Assembly (NCBI GenBank): GCA_964615905.1
Contig: CAZTUB010000010.1
Location: forward strand, 1-64,000
Reading direction: 5' to 3'
Source: DATLMR01 sp964615905
GTDB lineage: Bacteria > Acidobacteriota > Blastocatellia > UBA7656
Length of the DNA stretch: 64,000 bases
Position 1 is the first letter of the stretch; each line of letters begins with the position of its first letter. Below the pieces are notes generated by a model that was given only the letters and a program-made list of their open reading frames with translations, was not told the DNA's origin and did not search any database. This document shows positions 8,801 through 17,011 of this stretch, in pieces. The position numbers and the translations under genes are program-made.

Positions 8801-11800
8801 GGTATGAGGATGACCTCAGTGGTCGGGGCGAAAACCTTGCGGAAGTTCTCCGGTAGCCGATTAAGGTTCTTTCGCTTGATCAGAACGTGAGAGCCCTTTT
8901 TCATTACCTGAGAAAAAGGACCGCGCGGGTTTGATTGAATAGGCAGGCGGACTTTGAGGACCTGCTTTCCAAGCGATGTCTTATGTATATTCCCTCTTTT
9001 GTAATGCTTCCGGTACTCTGTAAAATCTATTAACCCTAATTCACGATCTCTATCCCAGGCTTTATGAGCTTCACGCAGGGTAAGCTGACCGATCGCTTCT
9101 CTGCCTACCAGGCAGGTCCCATCTTCATCTAAGAGCAGCAAGGCCGCGCGATTAAACCCCAGACCGTACTCTGCGGTGATACCTGTCAGCACGGCATGCA
9201 GGATGTCCTTCAGGTCGGCTTCTACCTGAATGAAGTTCGTGATGTCGTGAAGAATCTTTAGCCTCTCGGCCATTCTACGTTCTTTACTAAGCAGCTCGGA
9301 GTTATCCAGCACTACCAAAGAACGCGACGCGAATCGCTCCAACACCCTAAGCTCGGCTTCGTTGTAATGTCGTCTGTTGCTTGTGGATGCTATGAGGAGG
9401 ACTGCTTCTACCTTGCCTGCATCCTTGAGCGGAATGCCGATCATCGTCTTAAACTTATAAGGCTCGAGCATGGCTTCGCGGGAAGGCCACCTCGAATAAT
9501 TGTAGATAACTTGACGTTCGCCGGAAGCGGCGACCAGCCCTGCCAGACCCTCCTCGTGCGACAACGAACAGCCCTTCAGGTTATCTGCTATCCCATAGTG
9601 TACGGTTAACTCTAATTGTTTAAGGTGGGGGTGATTGGTGTAGAAGGCTCCGGCCTTGCAGCCGATAAGCTCGGCAGCCAGCCGAACGAACTCTTGCAGC
9701 AATTTAACCGGCTCCTTTTCGGCCCGGATATGGGTCAGCGCCTCATCGAGAGCTGAAAGAAGCTGGCGGTCATGCTCGGTGTCTTCAAATAGCCTTGTAC
9801 GAAGAATCAAAGCTGTTGTCTGATCCGCGATAGCGCGCGCTAGGTCCATCTTTTCTCGGGAGAAAGCGGCCCGCTCCTCACGCCTTAACTCTCCGACGTG
9901 CAGAAGCCCTACAAGTGTGTCGCCGATTTTGAGCGGGACCATTAACAGCGATTCTATCTTCTTTTCAAGCCTGAGGCGGTCGGTCAACTTTTTCAGATTC
10001 TTCTGATACCTCTTATCCTTCGTGCTGAGAACTACGGGTTTGCCCGCGTCGAGAATCTTTTGTAGTCCCGGCCAATCATTTACAGGGCTCGGTTTTTCTA
10101 AGCCGGGCCTCCATTTCAGTTTCTTTCCCTGCCGCAAGATAGGGTAGGCTGCTTTGGGTATAAGCATCCTTTTATTTTCATCGAGAAGGAGAATTCGGCA
10201 GAAAGTGCCTGTCAGCGCTAAGACTACTTCCTTTGCCAGTTGTTGAAGCGCTTCGTCTAAGGTACGCGCCTCAGCGACTATCTTGCTGGCCTTTAAAAGC
10301 AGATCCAGATGTCGATCCTTCTGCTGAATGTCGCGCTGGTCTTCAAAGTAGCCGACCGAGCCTACGAGCTTTCTATCAGAATCATATAACCATGTCGCCG
10401 ACAGGTGTATGGGTATTTCCAGGCCCTCTTTTGTTTTTATGGAGGTCGGATGCTTGATTAGTTTACCGTCATTACGCGAGCTCAGCAGGCGTCCAATTCT
10501 ACGAGGCTCTAGTGGATCGAAATATAGCCTGCTTACAGGTGTTCCTATGACCTCTTCTTTCTTGTAGCCCAGGATTCTCTCGGCCTCTTCGTTGAATGTC
10601 TTTATACTACCTAGCTTGTCTATTTCAATAATGCCGTTGGGAGAACTGGTGACTAATCGCTCCAACCCTTCGACCAGCTTGGCTTCCTCAAGGGCAACTG
10701 CGACTGCCTGACAGAAAGATGTCAGAATTAATTCATCATCCTGCGTGAAATATAAGTTTCTGTGAGGTTTGCCGTCGCTGCCCAGCTTGTTTTCTACCCT
10801 TAACAACCCTATTAGCTTAGCGTCCTTCTTTAAAGGCAGCGCCAGCAGCGAGTAACAGTTCTCATATACTCTGCGATCAATTTTAGCATTCCTCACAGCC
10901 CCGTGACCGGTCAATTTTTCTCCCCAAGCGTTGAACAGTCTCCCCTCTTTGGCTATATGACCCGTTAATCCAGCTTTAGGGGCGCTGACGATCTTAAACT
11001 CTCTCCCTTGGCGAAATACCCCATCCTTGTATCCATAGCCTGCTTCCCAGCTTAGAAGTCCATTAGGCTTTATTAAACAGATTCCGCAAGATTGGGCGTT
11101 GGTAATTTCTGCGGCTCTCTTAGCGATCAAATCCAACCTCCGTTGCAAGTCCATAGAGCTGAGGTTGCCTACAATCTCGTTGCTCATTTGAGAGAGCTTC
11201 CCCCATCGCTCAAGCCTCTCGCTTAGCGAGAGATGGGACTCAGGAAATCTTTCACTTATGTCAGAGAGGTTGAGTACGATGGCCGCCTTCTTGGCAGCGG
11301 TTCTGGTAAGAAGCTCTGCATCCTTTTCAGTAAATTTGCGTGTAACATCGTCGTCAACATAAAGGACTCCAACAATCTTTCCCTGAAACTTTAATAATAC
11401 TTCGAGTACCGCGCCGAATTCTCGTTTGCCGGAAAAGACGCGGGCTTTTCCCCTCCATTTGTTATAGTCAGGCATGATACGGTAGGATTCGCCGCTTTTG
11501 ACCAGACGACCGGCCAGGCCCTCTCCGACTTTTAGCTTTGCTTTGATATGATCAGGCCGTCCGTGATCTGCAACTAAAGTTAATTCTTGCCTGTCGGGAT
11601 GATACTGGTAGATACCACCGCTCTTCGCGTTTGTGACCAACACGGCACTTTCAATGACCCTGGTTAGCAGCGTATTTCGATCAACCAGCGAAGTAATGAC
11701 TCGGACTGACTCCTGAAGAATCTTTAAAGGCTGGCCCGGATCAATTGCTCTCTCTTGAAATATGGGGCTGAAGAGAATACTGTCCTTCTGTTTCCTTTCA

Positions 11801-11811
11801 CGTTCACTCAT
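5893..11811 (-). CDS. Giant cytoplasmic multi-GAF/PAS sensor histidine kinase (about 1970 aa)
   Basis: No transmembrane segment or signal peptide is visible. In order I count GAF1, GAF2, one PAS (SPNGIIEIDKLGSIKTFNEE), then GAF3 to GAF9, each ~150-200 residues, joined by helical linkers. The C-terminal ~230 residues carry a DHp-like helix (STSWAHDIVPSAR, probable phospho-His) and an HATPase domain with N box HNAVKAM, G1 DNGKGIP and G2 GAGIGLLQVQ. The frame is open to ATG 11973. I prefer ATG 11811 (MSERERKQ) because the extra 54 residues look unlike protein, though both starts have a GAGG upstream. It heads the operon with three receiver proteins, so it is their likely phosphodonor. Ligands of the GAF domains cannot be read. 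Confidence 0.85.
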   Translation of the reverse strand: MSERERKQKDSILFSPIFQERAIDPGQPLKILQESVRVITSLVDRNTLLTRVIESAVLVTNAKSGGIYQYHPDRQELTLVADHGRPDHIKAKLKVGEGLAGRLVKSGESYRIMPDYNKWRGKARVFSGKREFGAVLEVLLKFQGKIVGVLYVDDDVTRKFTEKDAELLTRTAAKKAAIVLNLSDISERFPESHLSLSERLERWGKLSQMSNEIVGNLSSMDLQRRLDLIAKRAAEITNAQSCGICLIKPNGLLSWEAGYGYKDGVFRQGREFKIVSAPKAGLTGHIAKEGRLFNAWGEKLTGHGAVRNAKIDRRVYENCYSLLALPLKKDAKLIGLLRVENKLGSDGKPHRNLYFTQDDELILTSFCQAVAVALEEAKLVEGLERLVTSSPNGIIEIDKLGSIKTFNEEAERILGYKKEEVIGTPVSRLYFDPLEPRRIGRLLSSRNDGKLIKHPTSIKTKEGLEIPIHLSATWLYDSDRKLVGSVGYFEDQRDIQQKDRHLDLLLKASKIVAEARTLDEALQQLAKEVVLALTGTFCRILLLDENKRMLIPKAAYPILRQGKKLKWRPGLEKPSPVNDWPGLQKILDAGKPVVLSTKDKRYQKNLKKLTDRLRLEKKIESLLMVPLKIGDTLVGLLHVGELRREERAAFSREKMDLARAIADQTTALILRTRLFEDTEHDRQLLSALDEALTHIRAEKEPVKLLQEFVRLAAELIGCKAGAFYTNHPHLKQLELTVHYGIADNLKGCSLSHEEGLAGLVAASGERQVIYNYSRWPSREAMLEPYKFKTMIGIPLKDAGKVEAVLLIASTSNRRHYNEAELRVLERFASRSLVVLDNSELLSKERRMAERLKILHDITNFIQVEADLKDILHAVLTGITAEYGLGFNRAALLLLDEDGTCLVGREAIGQLTLREAHKAWDRDRELGLIDFTEYRKHYKRGNIHKTSLGKQVLKVRLPIQSNPRGPFSQVMKKGSHVLIKRKNLNRLPENFRKVFAPTTEVILIPLLDRDMPVGVLVADNKFTQSSITPVDIESLLTFTKTVETSLSNISLFQQTKAAREKLRSAFEASSELVSSRKASRLLKDIVAQTKVAADAWWVSLVLIDEGGQARSPITAGAKGQPDIGQVIRPNGISMQVMKTGMPVVIEDTLRDRERFNPIMFRRYKVAAALCLPLSLQGERIGVVWIHYAERHRFSQSEIDALQLYVNQAAIAYDSAKRVEDLKRMRMGAEALVSKTEPQDVINQIVLSACVALQADSVVFWYYDNIRGRFLPDISKAAGISKDEWENLKRIAPRPSGTAYQLFSQGFIQVKDLRKKDEGPHLEAHARRMLGRIKARRFLGIALTTGRDKLGVIYINYHRPRSFSEEEQEAARAFAHQAALALKRAKLLEQVNKARDTANLVAKLTTLENEDIDSTLQSVVEGTKSTLDCDAVTLYVYSPDKGRLSHEPVMTGVKYRNRTRQLQKIEANSIIYKSLRRTTLLVVSDTSTHPVLSESRFTKDEKIASCVVIPLIIGDEKVGIMFVNYRTHHRFTQEERKNIELLAHQAAVAIRNGQLYEQQQRRANQLQALYEAGKAVAGSLDEVEILKRIAEQVWNLASNKGLKRCFVDVKTVEGMTITLAVTRSDGPLLTRRPKLTPGIDLNKGIDNRMGIIGRAIKEKRTQIVGDVKNDPDYIKFLRIINSEIVVPIIKNDTVIGVINVEHPDFNAFDNEDARTLESLASQASIAIQNARAYANLQQTMGKLVARTALAWTGMASTSWAHDIVPSARTIVDTIPLLRAELSSQSSEEKVEDHLTTISESAKLILKNPITAPLSREEGVESVPLYRLIAEQMNELREKPLYKSVNFGLDPKSEKTASVIASSDWLKQAFAFIIHNAVKAMANNPKKILRVSTRLKNGRVEIRFTDNGKGIPPDVQPDLLSKAIKSSKGAGIGLLQVQAIVQTYGGDIEIGPTGAKGTTIIVWLPLEPMRADGVV

Positions 11812-11973
11812 TTTTAATATCCTCGGAGCATGGTGTGATATATCACTTAAACAGAGAGGGCCGCATTCTACCTGATTTTCTGACCGACTTACCAGCAAAA
11901 ACAACCGATTGGAGAATTGCTCATAAGGGGTGAAATACTTAATAAGGTCTTTTCCTATTCTGTACTGAAACAT

Positions 11974-12570
11974 TTAGCCTCTTCTATCTAGCCTGGTTCT
12001 CCTGCTAATCTCACGCGTTTGGCTCATGCATATCAGCAGTTGAGGCAATCAATATCTCAAGAACGTCTTTGCCTGTATTGCGCGGTTGATATACATGAGC
12101 CATTCAGTTTGCGTCTGGCATGTAATGCTTCGGGTGGGCTGCGCCCGGTCCGCAAATCTCCCAGGACCGTCTTCAGTGATTTGTTAGTGAGTAGTAGCCG
12201 AGGCAGTTTTCGTGCAGCGGCCTCGCGTAAGGTCTGTTTATACGGTTTGCTCCGGTTTTTATGTGAAGCAGGTTTTAATATGCCGTCGGCCGAACATGTA
12301 AAACTGATTGGTATCACAGGCCCGGGCAGTGAACTTCGTTCTTTATTTCTACATTCTCTATGAGCAAGCTCCAAGATCCTGCCCTCCTTATGATTTCAAC
12401 GGGAGTATAAGCTCTTGGTCGGACAGTTGAAATAACAGTTGCCTTACATCTTGCTTACTGCCCCGAATTAGATGACACAAAACTGGTCCCGCAACTATCT
12501 ATAAAAGTAAGAGGCAAGCGGTAAAGGCGAATAGCGGTCTTTGATAATTAAATATGTTGTCATCTCGGAG
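11974..12570. other. Intergenic region between the kinase operon and the dioxygenase
   Basis: About 600 bp with no convincing gene. Two overlapping open frames of ~105-115 codons exist on opposite strands (12019-12363 and 12057-12374). Neither has a Shine-Dalgarno, a domain-like composition or a recognisable motif, so I do not call them. The promoters of the two divergent units must lie here. Confidence 0.5.
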
Positions 12571-12699
12571 GTGAGCGGCCTGCATAGGCGGCAGGTCAAA
12601 TCAATAAACCAAAGGGCAGGCTTTACAGCCTGCCCGATTTAGGTTGGCGGGTGTTCCATTGGACACGGCTGCACCCTGCCAGCAGGGAGATTTTAAGCT
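12571..12699 (+). promoter_or_regulatory. Structured 5' leader with three mutually compatible hairpins
   Basis: Three stem-loops share the same CCTGC/GCAGG core. They are CCTGC 579-583 with GCAGG 591-595 (offsets in 12xxx), a perfect 9-bp stem GGGCAGGCT 12614-12622 with 12627-12635 around a TTAC loop, and CCCTG 12674-12678 with CAGGG 12683-12687. The last one contains part of the AGGGAG ribosome-binding site (12684-12689) of the dioxygenase gene. Because the arms are interchangeable, alternative pairing could hide or expose that site. No known riboswitch class is recognised; regulation is inference. Confidence 0.45.
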
Positions 12700-13533
12700 A
12701 TGAAGGAACTTAATCTCAAGCCTAGATTAAATGGCAGGGCACAGGCATCTCGCTCATCGCTAAGGGCGGCTCGTCCATTATGCGGCGGCTCCCAAGATAA
12801 GGTGTCTTATGCTTGCAGTGTCAAAGAAGCCTTGGACGCGAAAGGCTATAGCTTTAGCCAAGGCAAAGACATTCGCGTTCCGTGGCGGCTGCGCCCGGCT
12901 CTACAAGCTTTCCTTTCAGAGTGTGCCTATCTTCCGCCAGATAATTATTGCGGCGAGGGGACGCGCAAAAGGCGGCACACGCGATTGTTACTGTTCCCCT
13001 GGAAGCAGCAGCTTCTTCGTTGGCCGAAGAACACTTACTGCCAGGAGGCGGCAGTCAATCGAGACGCCGCCGGCGCTGCCCGCGAATTCGAGCCGCTAAC
13101 GGAAACGATGCTGGAGAATGAATTCTTACAGCAGTTGATCCTGACGAATTTTAGTCAGACGCCGTTTGCAGCAGCAGACTTGCAACAACCCTTTGACGTC
13201 GGTCTTCACGTAATAAAGACGGTTCCGCGCCCGGACCAGGCGGCAGTCGCCTCGCCCAACTGCTTGCACAAGGATACGGAGCCGTTCACATTCATCCACC
13301 TACTTGCCAGGGAGAACATCGTTGGCGGCGAAAATATCATTACGGACAATGCCAAAGAGCCGTTGTTTATCGCAACGCTCGGTAAGTTGATGGATACGAT
13401 CGTCGTGAAGGACGACTCGGTTTATCACCACGTCATGCCGATCAACCTGGCTGACCCTCAAGCTCCTGGCTTCCGCACTGTGCTACTGATTGACTTCACC
13501 CCGATGCGCTCGGCCGTCAATCAATACATGTAA
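12700..13533 (+). CDS. 2-oxoglutarate/Fe(II) dioxygenase family protein (277 aa)
   Basis: The C-terminal two thirds match the PF10014 family that includes L-isoleucine hydroxylases (IDO) and BsmA. The Fe ligands are HKD at ~190-192 (PNCLHKDTEPFTFIHL) and the distal His in VYHHVMPI (~243/244), with Arg in GFRTVLLIDF (~259) as the 2-oxoglutarate anchor. The family hydroxylates free amino acids or related small molecules; the substrate here cannot be inferred. The first ~35 residues are basic, serine-rich and not conserved-looking, so the true start might lie later, but AGGGAG precedes ATG 12700. It lies behind a structured leader and 70 bp before an HD-domain gene. Confidence 0.75.
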   Translation: MKELNLKPRLNGRAQASRSSLRAARPLCGGSQDKVSYACSVKEALDAKGYSFSQGKDIRVPWRLRPALQAFLSECAYLPPDNYCGEGTRKRRHTRLLLFPWKQQLLRWPKNTYCQEAAVNRDAAGAAREFEPLTETMLENEFLQQLILTNFSQTPFAAADLQQPFDVGLHVIKTVPRPDQAAVASPNCLHKDTEPFTFIHLLARENIVGGENIITDNAKEPLFIATLGKLMDTIVVKDDSVYHHVMPINLADPQAPGFRTVLLIDFTPMRSAVNQYM

Positions 13534-13603
13534 GACACTTGTAACAACGCAGCACACTCAGCCAGGTTAAATTGCATTTGTTGGCCCAGTAGGAGGGTAG
13601 ACG

Positions 13604-14182
13604 ATGTTACGCGAAGAGGCATGGATTAAGCTAAACGAGTGGGTAAAGTCGTCGCGCTTGCTGCGTCACGCCCGTGCGGTCGAGGCAGTCATGTGTGCAG
13701 CGACCGCGCGCTATGGTGAAGCTGGCGCGGACCAAAATAAATGGGCTTTGGCCGGACTGTTGCACGACGCGGATTATGAGTTTGCACCCGAACAGCACCC
13801 GCGCCTGATTGTTGACTGGCTGAGGTCGAAAAATGAACCTGAAATTGCGCACGCAATTTCAGCGCACGGCATAACCTGGGGTGTCCCATACCTGACGCAG
13901 ATGGATCGCGCTTTGGTGGCCTGTGACGAACTCACAGGCTTCATAGCTGCCTGCGCTCTCTTGCGCCCCGACGGAGTTCTTTCCCTTAATGCGGCCAGCG
14001 TGCTGAAGAAACTGAAAAATCCGAAATTCGCCGCCGGGGTGGACCGTCGAGAGGTGTATGGCGGCGCGGATATTCTCGGCGTGGACCTGGCGGAGCATAT
14101 CGACTTCGTCATTTCGGCCTTGCGCCAACACGCTAACGAACTTGAACTGGGGGCAATAGAAAAGGCAATAGCTAGGCCTTAA
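13604..14182 (+). CDS. HD-domain hydrolase-like protein (192 aa)
   Basis: This is a cytoplasmic protein with the HD signature: His in LLRHARAVEAVM, HD in ALAGLLHDADYE, His in ISAHGITWG and a later Asp in VACDELTGF. HD proteins of this size are usually phosphohydrolases acting on nucleotides or small phosphorylated molecules, with a bound divalent metal. ATG 13604 follows AGGAGG closely. It is probably co-transcribed with the dioxygenase; the pair's pathway is unknown. Hairpin 14227-14256 lies 44 bp downstream. Confidence 0.75.
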   Translation: MLREEAWIKLNEWVKSSRLLRHARAVEAVMCAATARYGEAGADQNKWALAGLLHDADYEFAPEQHPRLIVDWLRSKNEPEIAHAISAHGITWGVPYLTQMDRALVACDELTGFIAACALLRPDGVLSLNAASVLKKLKNPKFAAGVDRREVYGGADILGVDLAEHIDFVISALRQHANELELGAIEKAIARP

Positions 14183-14226
14183 CGGAGAGCGTCTTGAAAA
14201 TATTGTGCAAAAAATGACACAAATTC

Positions 14227-14256
14227 CCCTCTAATGCCATCTATAGCTTTAGAGGG
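14227..14256 (+). terminator. Hairpin downstream of the HD gene
   Basis: CCCTCTAA (14227-14234) pairs perfectly with TTAGAGGG (14249-14256) across a 14-base loop. There is no strong T-run after it, so it may be a weak terminator or a processing or operator structure in front of the sigma-factor gene. Confidence 0.35.
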
Positions 14257-14348
14257 ACGCTCTAACAGTAAGAGACTAAATTTGTTTACTGTTTAAGCCT
14301 CTTCGACCAAATTACAGGTTTGACCCCCTATATTTTGAAGGAGGGATA

Positions 14349-14942
14349 ATGGATGCTAATTTGGACAATAGAGTTCCTTCTGATTGTGAGTTGTTGGTCG
14401 CTATTAAAAAGGGTAGTTCTGAGGCGGTCGAAGAGTTATGTCGTAGACATGATTCAGCGCTTTGGGGAGTGACGATCGGTTTCTTGGAAGGCAAGGGATG
14501 CAGTCACCCGCGTGACCACGCAGAAGAAGTCAAAACCAGAGCCTGGATCAATATCATTCGCTATCTTAGAGATCTGGATGACGTAAACAAGTTCAATGCG
14601 TGGCGAGATGCGATAGCCAGGAATGAAGCAAAGCAACATCTCAGGTCTTGCATTAAAGAGCAAAACACTTCCGTCGATCTAGAAGACGAAACGCTACTAC
14701 CTAAGACTAGAATAACTGAGTATTACGAATCGAGAGATGCTGCGATAGATGCTAACAAGATGTTGACGCTTGCTAAGAAGATTTCTTCAGAATTCGCCGT
14801 GCTGTTCCAACTCTATAACGTGGATGAATTGAGTTTTGATGAGATCGCGGTTCGGGTAGGAAAGCCAAAAGAAAGTCTTCGCAATGTTTACTATCGTGGA
14901 CTGAAAAGGTTGAAGGTAATGATCAATGGAAGAGAAGTCTGA
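14349..14942 (+). CDS. ECF-type RNA polymerase sigma factor (197 aa)
   Basis: Region 2 is visible in the N-terminal half: ELLVAIKKGSSEAVEELCRRH, then the region 2.4-like AWINIIRYLRDLDDVNKFNAW. Region 4 is at the C-terminus: LSFDEIAVRVGKPKESLRNVYYRGLKRLK, a helix-turn-helix for the -35 element. Size and layout fit extracytoplasmic-function sigma factors. ATG 14349 is preceded by GGAGGGATA. The next genes appear to be a small coupled ORF and a putative anti-sigma protein, the usual partner arrangement. The target promoter set is unknown; autoregulation is typical of the class. Confidence 0.85.
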   Translation: MDANLDNRVPSDCELLVAIKKGSSEAVEELCRRHDSALWGVTIGFLEGKGCSHPRDHAEEVKTRAWINIIRYLRDLDDVNKFNAWRDAIARNEAKQHLRSCIKEQNTSVDLEDETLLPKTRITEYYESRDAAIDANKMLTLAKKISSEFAVLFQLYNVDELSFDEIAVRVGKPKESLRNVYYRGLKRLKVMINGREV

Positions 14943-14982
14943 AGAACACCGGATTTCCAGTAAAGGAGGCGGAAAATGAATT

Positions 14983-15123
14983 ATGGTTTTAATGTGCAAA
15001 AAACCCACGTCTCAGTTTAAGGCAAAAGCAATAGAAGCAGATGGGCCAAATGGGCCATGTACCAACGGTCGAAGCGAGTTGCCGCCAGGTAGCAAAGCCC
15101 ACAATGAAGGAGACAGATTATGA
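14983..15123 (+). CDS. Possible 46-residue ORF coupled to the anti-sigma-like gene
   Basis: ATG 14983 opens 46 codons (MVLMCKKPTSQF...) ending in TGA at 15121-15123, which overlaps the next gene's ATG as ATGA. AAAGGAGG lies at 14962-14969, so the spacing to this ATG is long (13 bases). An ATG at 14976 has ideal spacing but gives only 14 residues (MNYGFNVQKTHVSV). Either a short leader peptide or this ORF may be translated. No homology is recognised. Confidence 0.35.
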   Translation: MVLMCKKPTSQFKAKAIEADGPNGPCTNGRSELPPGSKAHNEGDRL

Positions 15124-16676
15124 CTAAATGTACTGACAAGTCTGAGCGCTGGCCCCATGCTCTAAGAGATGTCTCTGCTGATGAATTAGGTGCATTCCTT
15201 GCTCACGCCGAGACTTGCCCATTTCACGCAGAAAAATTGCGTGCTGAGGACGAGGAGATACGATCTGTATTTCGTCTAGCGCGGGGGCTGGACAGCCAAG
15301 GTCGAGTACTGCAAGGAAAAGAACTGAAACAGACCATCGCAGAGCATGAGAGGAGGCAAGTCCTGTGGCAAGAAGCGGCGCGAAGAATGAAATCACCGTT
15401 CAAGCGTATCTATCTTAGCAATCACGGCGAAGATATAGCTAGCAGCGGGAAATTCTATGATTTTCGCAGGTATGAAGGTTATCATCCGCTTGATCTGCAA
15501 TCCGGATTGCAGATCTGGGGCGTGCTTGAAACCGAGGGAGAGACCGGAGAAGTTCTTCTCGGCTTTTACTCTCTCGCGGGGGGCACGCACACGGGTAAGG
15601 AAGAACTCCTGCCGCTCGATAACGGTTACACCGTGGGGTTAAAAGTCGAGCAGTTGACTGACCGGCTTTTTAACATAGAATTCCGCTGTGTAGAAAACGA
15701 AGTACTCGAGGCAGAGCGGAATGAAGTTGTTAAACGCAAAAAGAAAGGCAAGAACGGGGTTGCCTTCAATATTCCCAACACCGAGGAGTCGTTTTCGGCG
15801 CTAATCCAAAAGACGATTACTTTTTGTTATTCACTGCTGTTACCCTCAAGACTCAGATTGGGATATAAATCTGCTTCAAGGGTCGTCACAGCATACCTGT
15901 GCGTAGTGATGACATTCGGCTTTCCGTCTACTCCTAAAAAAGGTGATTCGCTGGGGAGTATTGTGCCCACAGCGAATCTGAATCATGGCGACAGTCAATT
16001 CGCTGATGGCGACCATTGGTTATCGGCGAATACTAAGAATGCTATGACGCATGATAAGACTGACAAGATGGGAATGGGTCATCGAAAAAAACAGAATATA
16101 TACAAGGAGAATCGACCGGCTGCGAAGGACAGTCGGACAGAGGTTAAACTATCTAGCGTTGGCTCAACCCTGTCGCTAAGGCCCTCGTCTCCGAGTGAAA
16201 ATGAGGTGATGATGGCAACTGAAAATGGTCAGTCCACAGTGTTATCAAGCAATGACATCGGCGATCAGACCGAGAAGATCGACTTAAGTCATGAGGCGGC
16301 TTGGTACTTCAAGTCATTCGCCAATAACTGTGCGACCTCAGATAAAAGAACTATCCTCCATACCGGGCACAACCGAATATTGAGAGAGAAGGTGTTTGCT
16401 GAAATTAATCAGCGCGCCATAAGTATTGTGCCGCTAAACAGCGTGCTCGTCAGCGTCTCCTCGCCAGAGCAACTCACAGCAACCTGGGATATAATCCGGG
16501 CAGAGACATCCGTAACAGTGGAAATCAATTTGACCGCGAACGGAGAAAGCAAGCTCCTCTCTTTTCGCAGCGATAAGCCTTGTTTAGAACAGGCTTGCAA
16601 CGAGGCGGTCAGAGATGCTGTGTCTGGGGTTTTCGCTGTTATTAACCAAAATATGGAGGCTACGAAACAGGCGTAG
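15120..16676 (+). CDS. Putative anti-sigma factor / membrane-linked partner of the ECF sigma factor (518 aa)
   Basis: The N-terminus has a zinc-finger-like His/Cys cluster (AHAETCPFH, ~residues 28-36) reminiscent of zf-HC2 anti-sigma domains. A middle domain (~90-210) is beta-rich (LQSGLQIWGVLETEGETGEV). A single weakly hydrophobic stretch near 255-275 (VVTAYLCVVMTFGFPS) may be a membrane anchor. A low-complexity Ser/Asp/Lys linker and a C-terminal ~120-residue domain follow. Position directly behind the sigma gene, translational overlap with the upstream small ORF and the Cys/His cluster support an anti-sigma role, but no family is firmly recognised. A strong terminator follows at 16744. Confidence 0.55.
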   Translation: MTKCTDKSERWPHALRDVSADELGAFLAHAETCPFHAEKLRAEDEEIRSVFRLARGLDSQGRVLQGKELKQTIAEHERRQVLWQEAARRMKSPFKRIYLSNHGEDIASSGKFYDFRRYEGYHPLDLQSGLQIWGVLETEGETGEVLLGFYSLAGGTHTGKEELLPLDNGYTVGLKVEQLTDRLFNIEFRCVENEVLEAERNEVVKRKKKGKNGVAFNIPNTEESFSALIQKTITFCYSLLLPSRLRLGYKSASRVVTAYLCVVMTFGFPSTPKKGDSLGSIVPTANLNHGDSQFADGDHWLSANTKNAMTHDKTDKMGMGHRKKQNIYKENRPAAKDSRTEVKLSSVGSTLSLRPSSPSENEVMMATENGQSTVLSSNDIGDQTEKIDLSHEAAWYFKSFANNCATSDKRTILHTGHNRILREKVFAEINQRAISIVPLNSVLVSVSSPEQLTATWDIIRAETSVTVEINLTANGESKLLSFRSDKPCLEQACNEAVRDAVSGVFAVINQNMEATKQA

Positions 16677-16743
16677 AGATCATATGCGATTTGCCTAGAA
16701 GCCATCCCCGAGCCTCGGTGTCTGGAACTGAGGAATAAGCAAC

Positions 16744-16784
16744 AAAAGCGCGCGCGTAATTCTTTGGATTACGCGCGCGCTTTT
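16744..16784. terminator. Strong bidirectional stem-loop terminator
   Basis: A perfect 17-bp inverted repeat (16744-16760 with 16768-16784) encloses a 7-base loop. The stem core is GCGCGCG, and the arms end in AAAA on one side and TTTT on the other, the signature of a two-way intrinsic terminator. It ends the sigma/anti-sigma unit. Confidence 0.85.
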
Positions 16785-17011
16785 AGCGAAAAGCGCCGTA
16801 CCAAATAAAGCATCCAGTTGTGATTCACAAAAGATGCTGACGAGCGTTTATGGCGGTTTGCGAATGAATGGAGACGGCTTGTTTCGGAGTGCACCACCCC
16901 CGCGGACGGAACCGTCTGTGTGAATTAGCCTTAGCCATTTCTAGATGGTGACTTAAAGTGAGCCAAGACCCCCTACCCTTCGGGTAATAGCATGAGCCTA
17001 GGGCCTGTCGG
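16785..17011. other. Intergenic region between terminator and integrase; possible attachment-site region
   Basis: No gene is visible. Near 16983 the bases TACCC-TTC-GGGTA form a short hairpin just past the integrase stop and could terminate it. This is where an attachment site would be expected for the recombinase, but I find no direct-repeat partner within the window. Confidence 0.3.

Noticed and set aside
12019..12374. Two opposed open frames of ~105-115 codons in the 12-kb intergenic region
   Set aside because: No ribosome site, no motif and mutual overlap; more likely chance.
12571..12699. Assignment of the dioxygenase leader to a known riboswitch class
   Set aside because: It lacks the conserved core sequences I would expect for c-di-GMP, SAM, cobalamin or glycine riboswitches.
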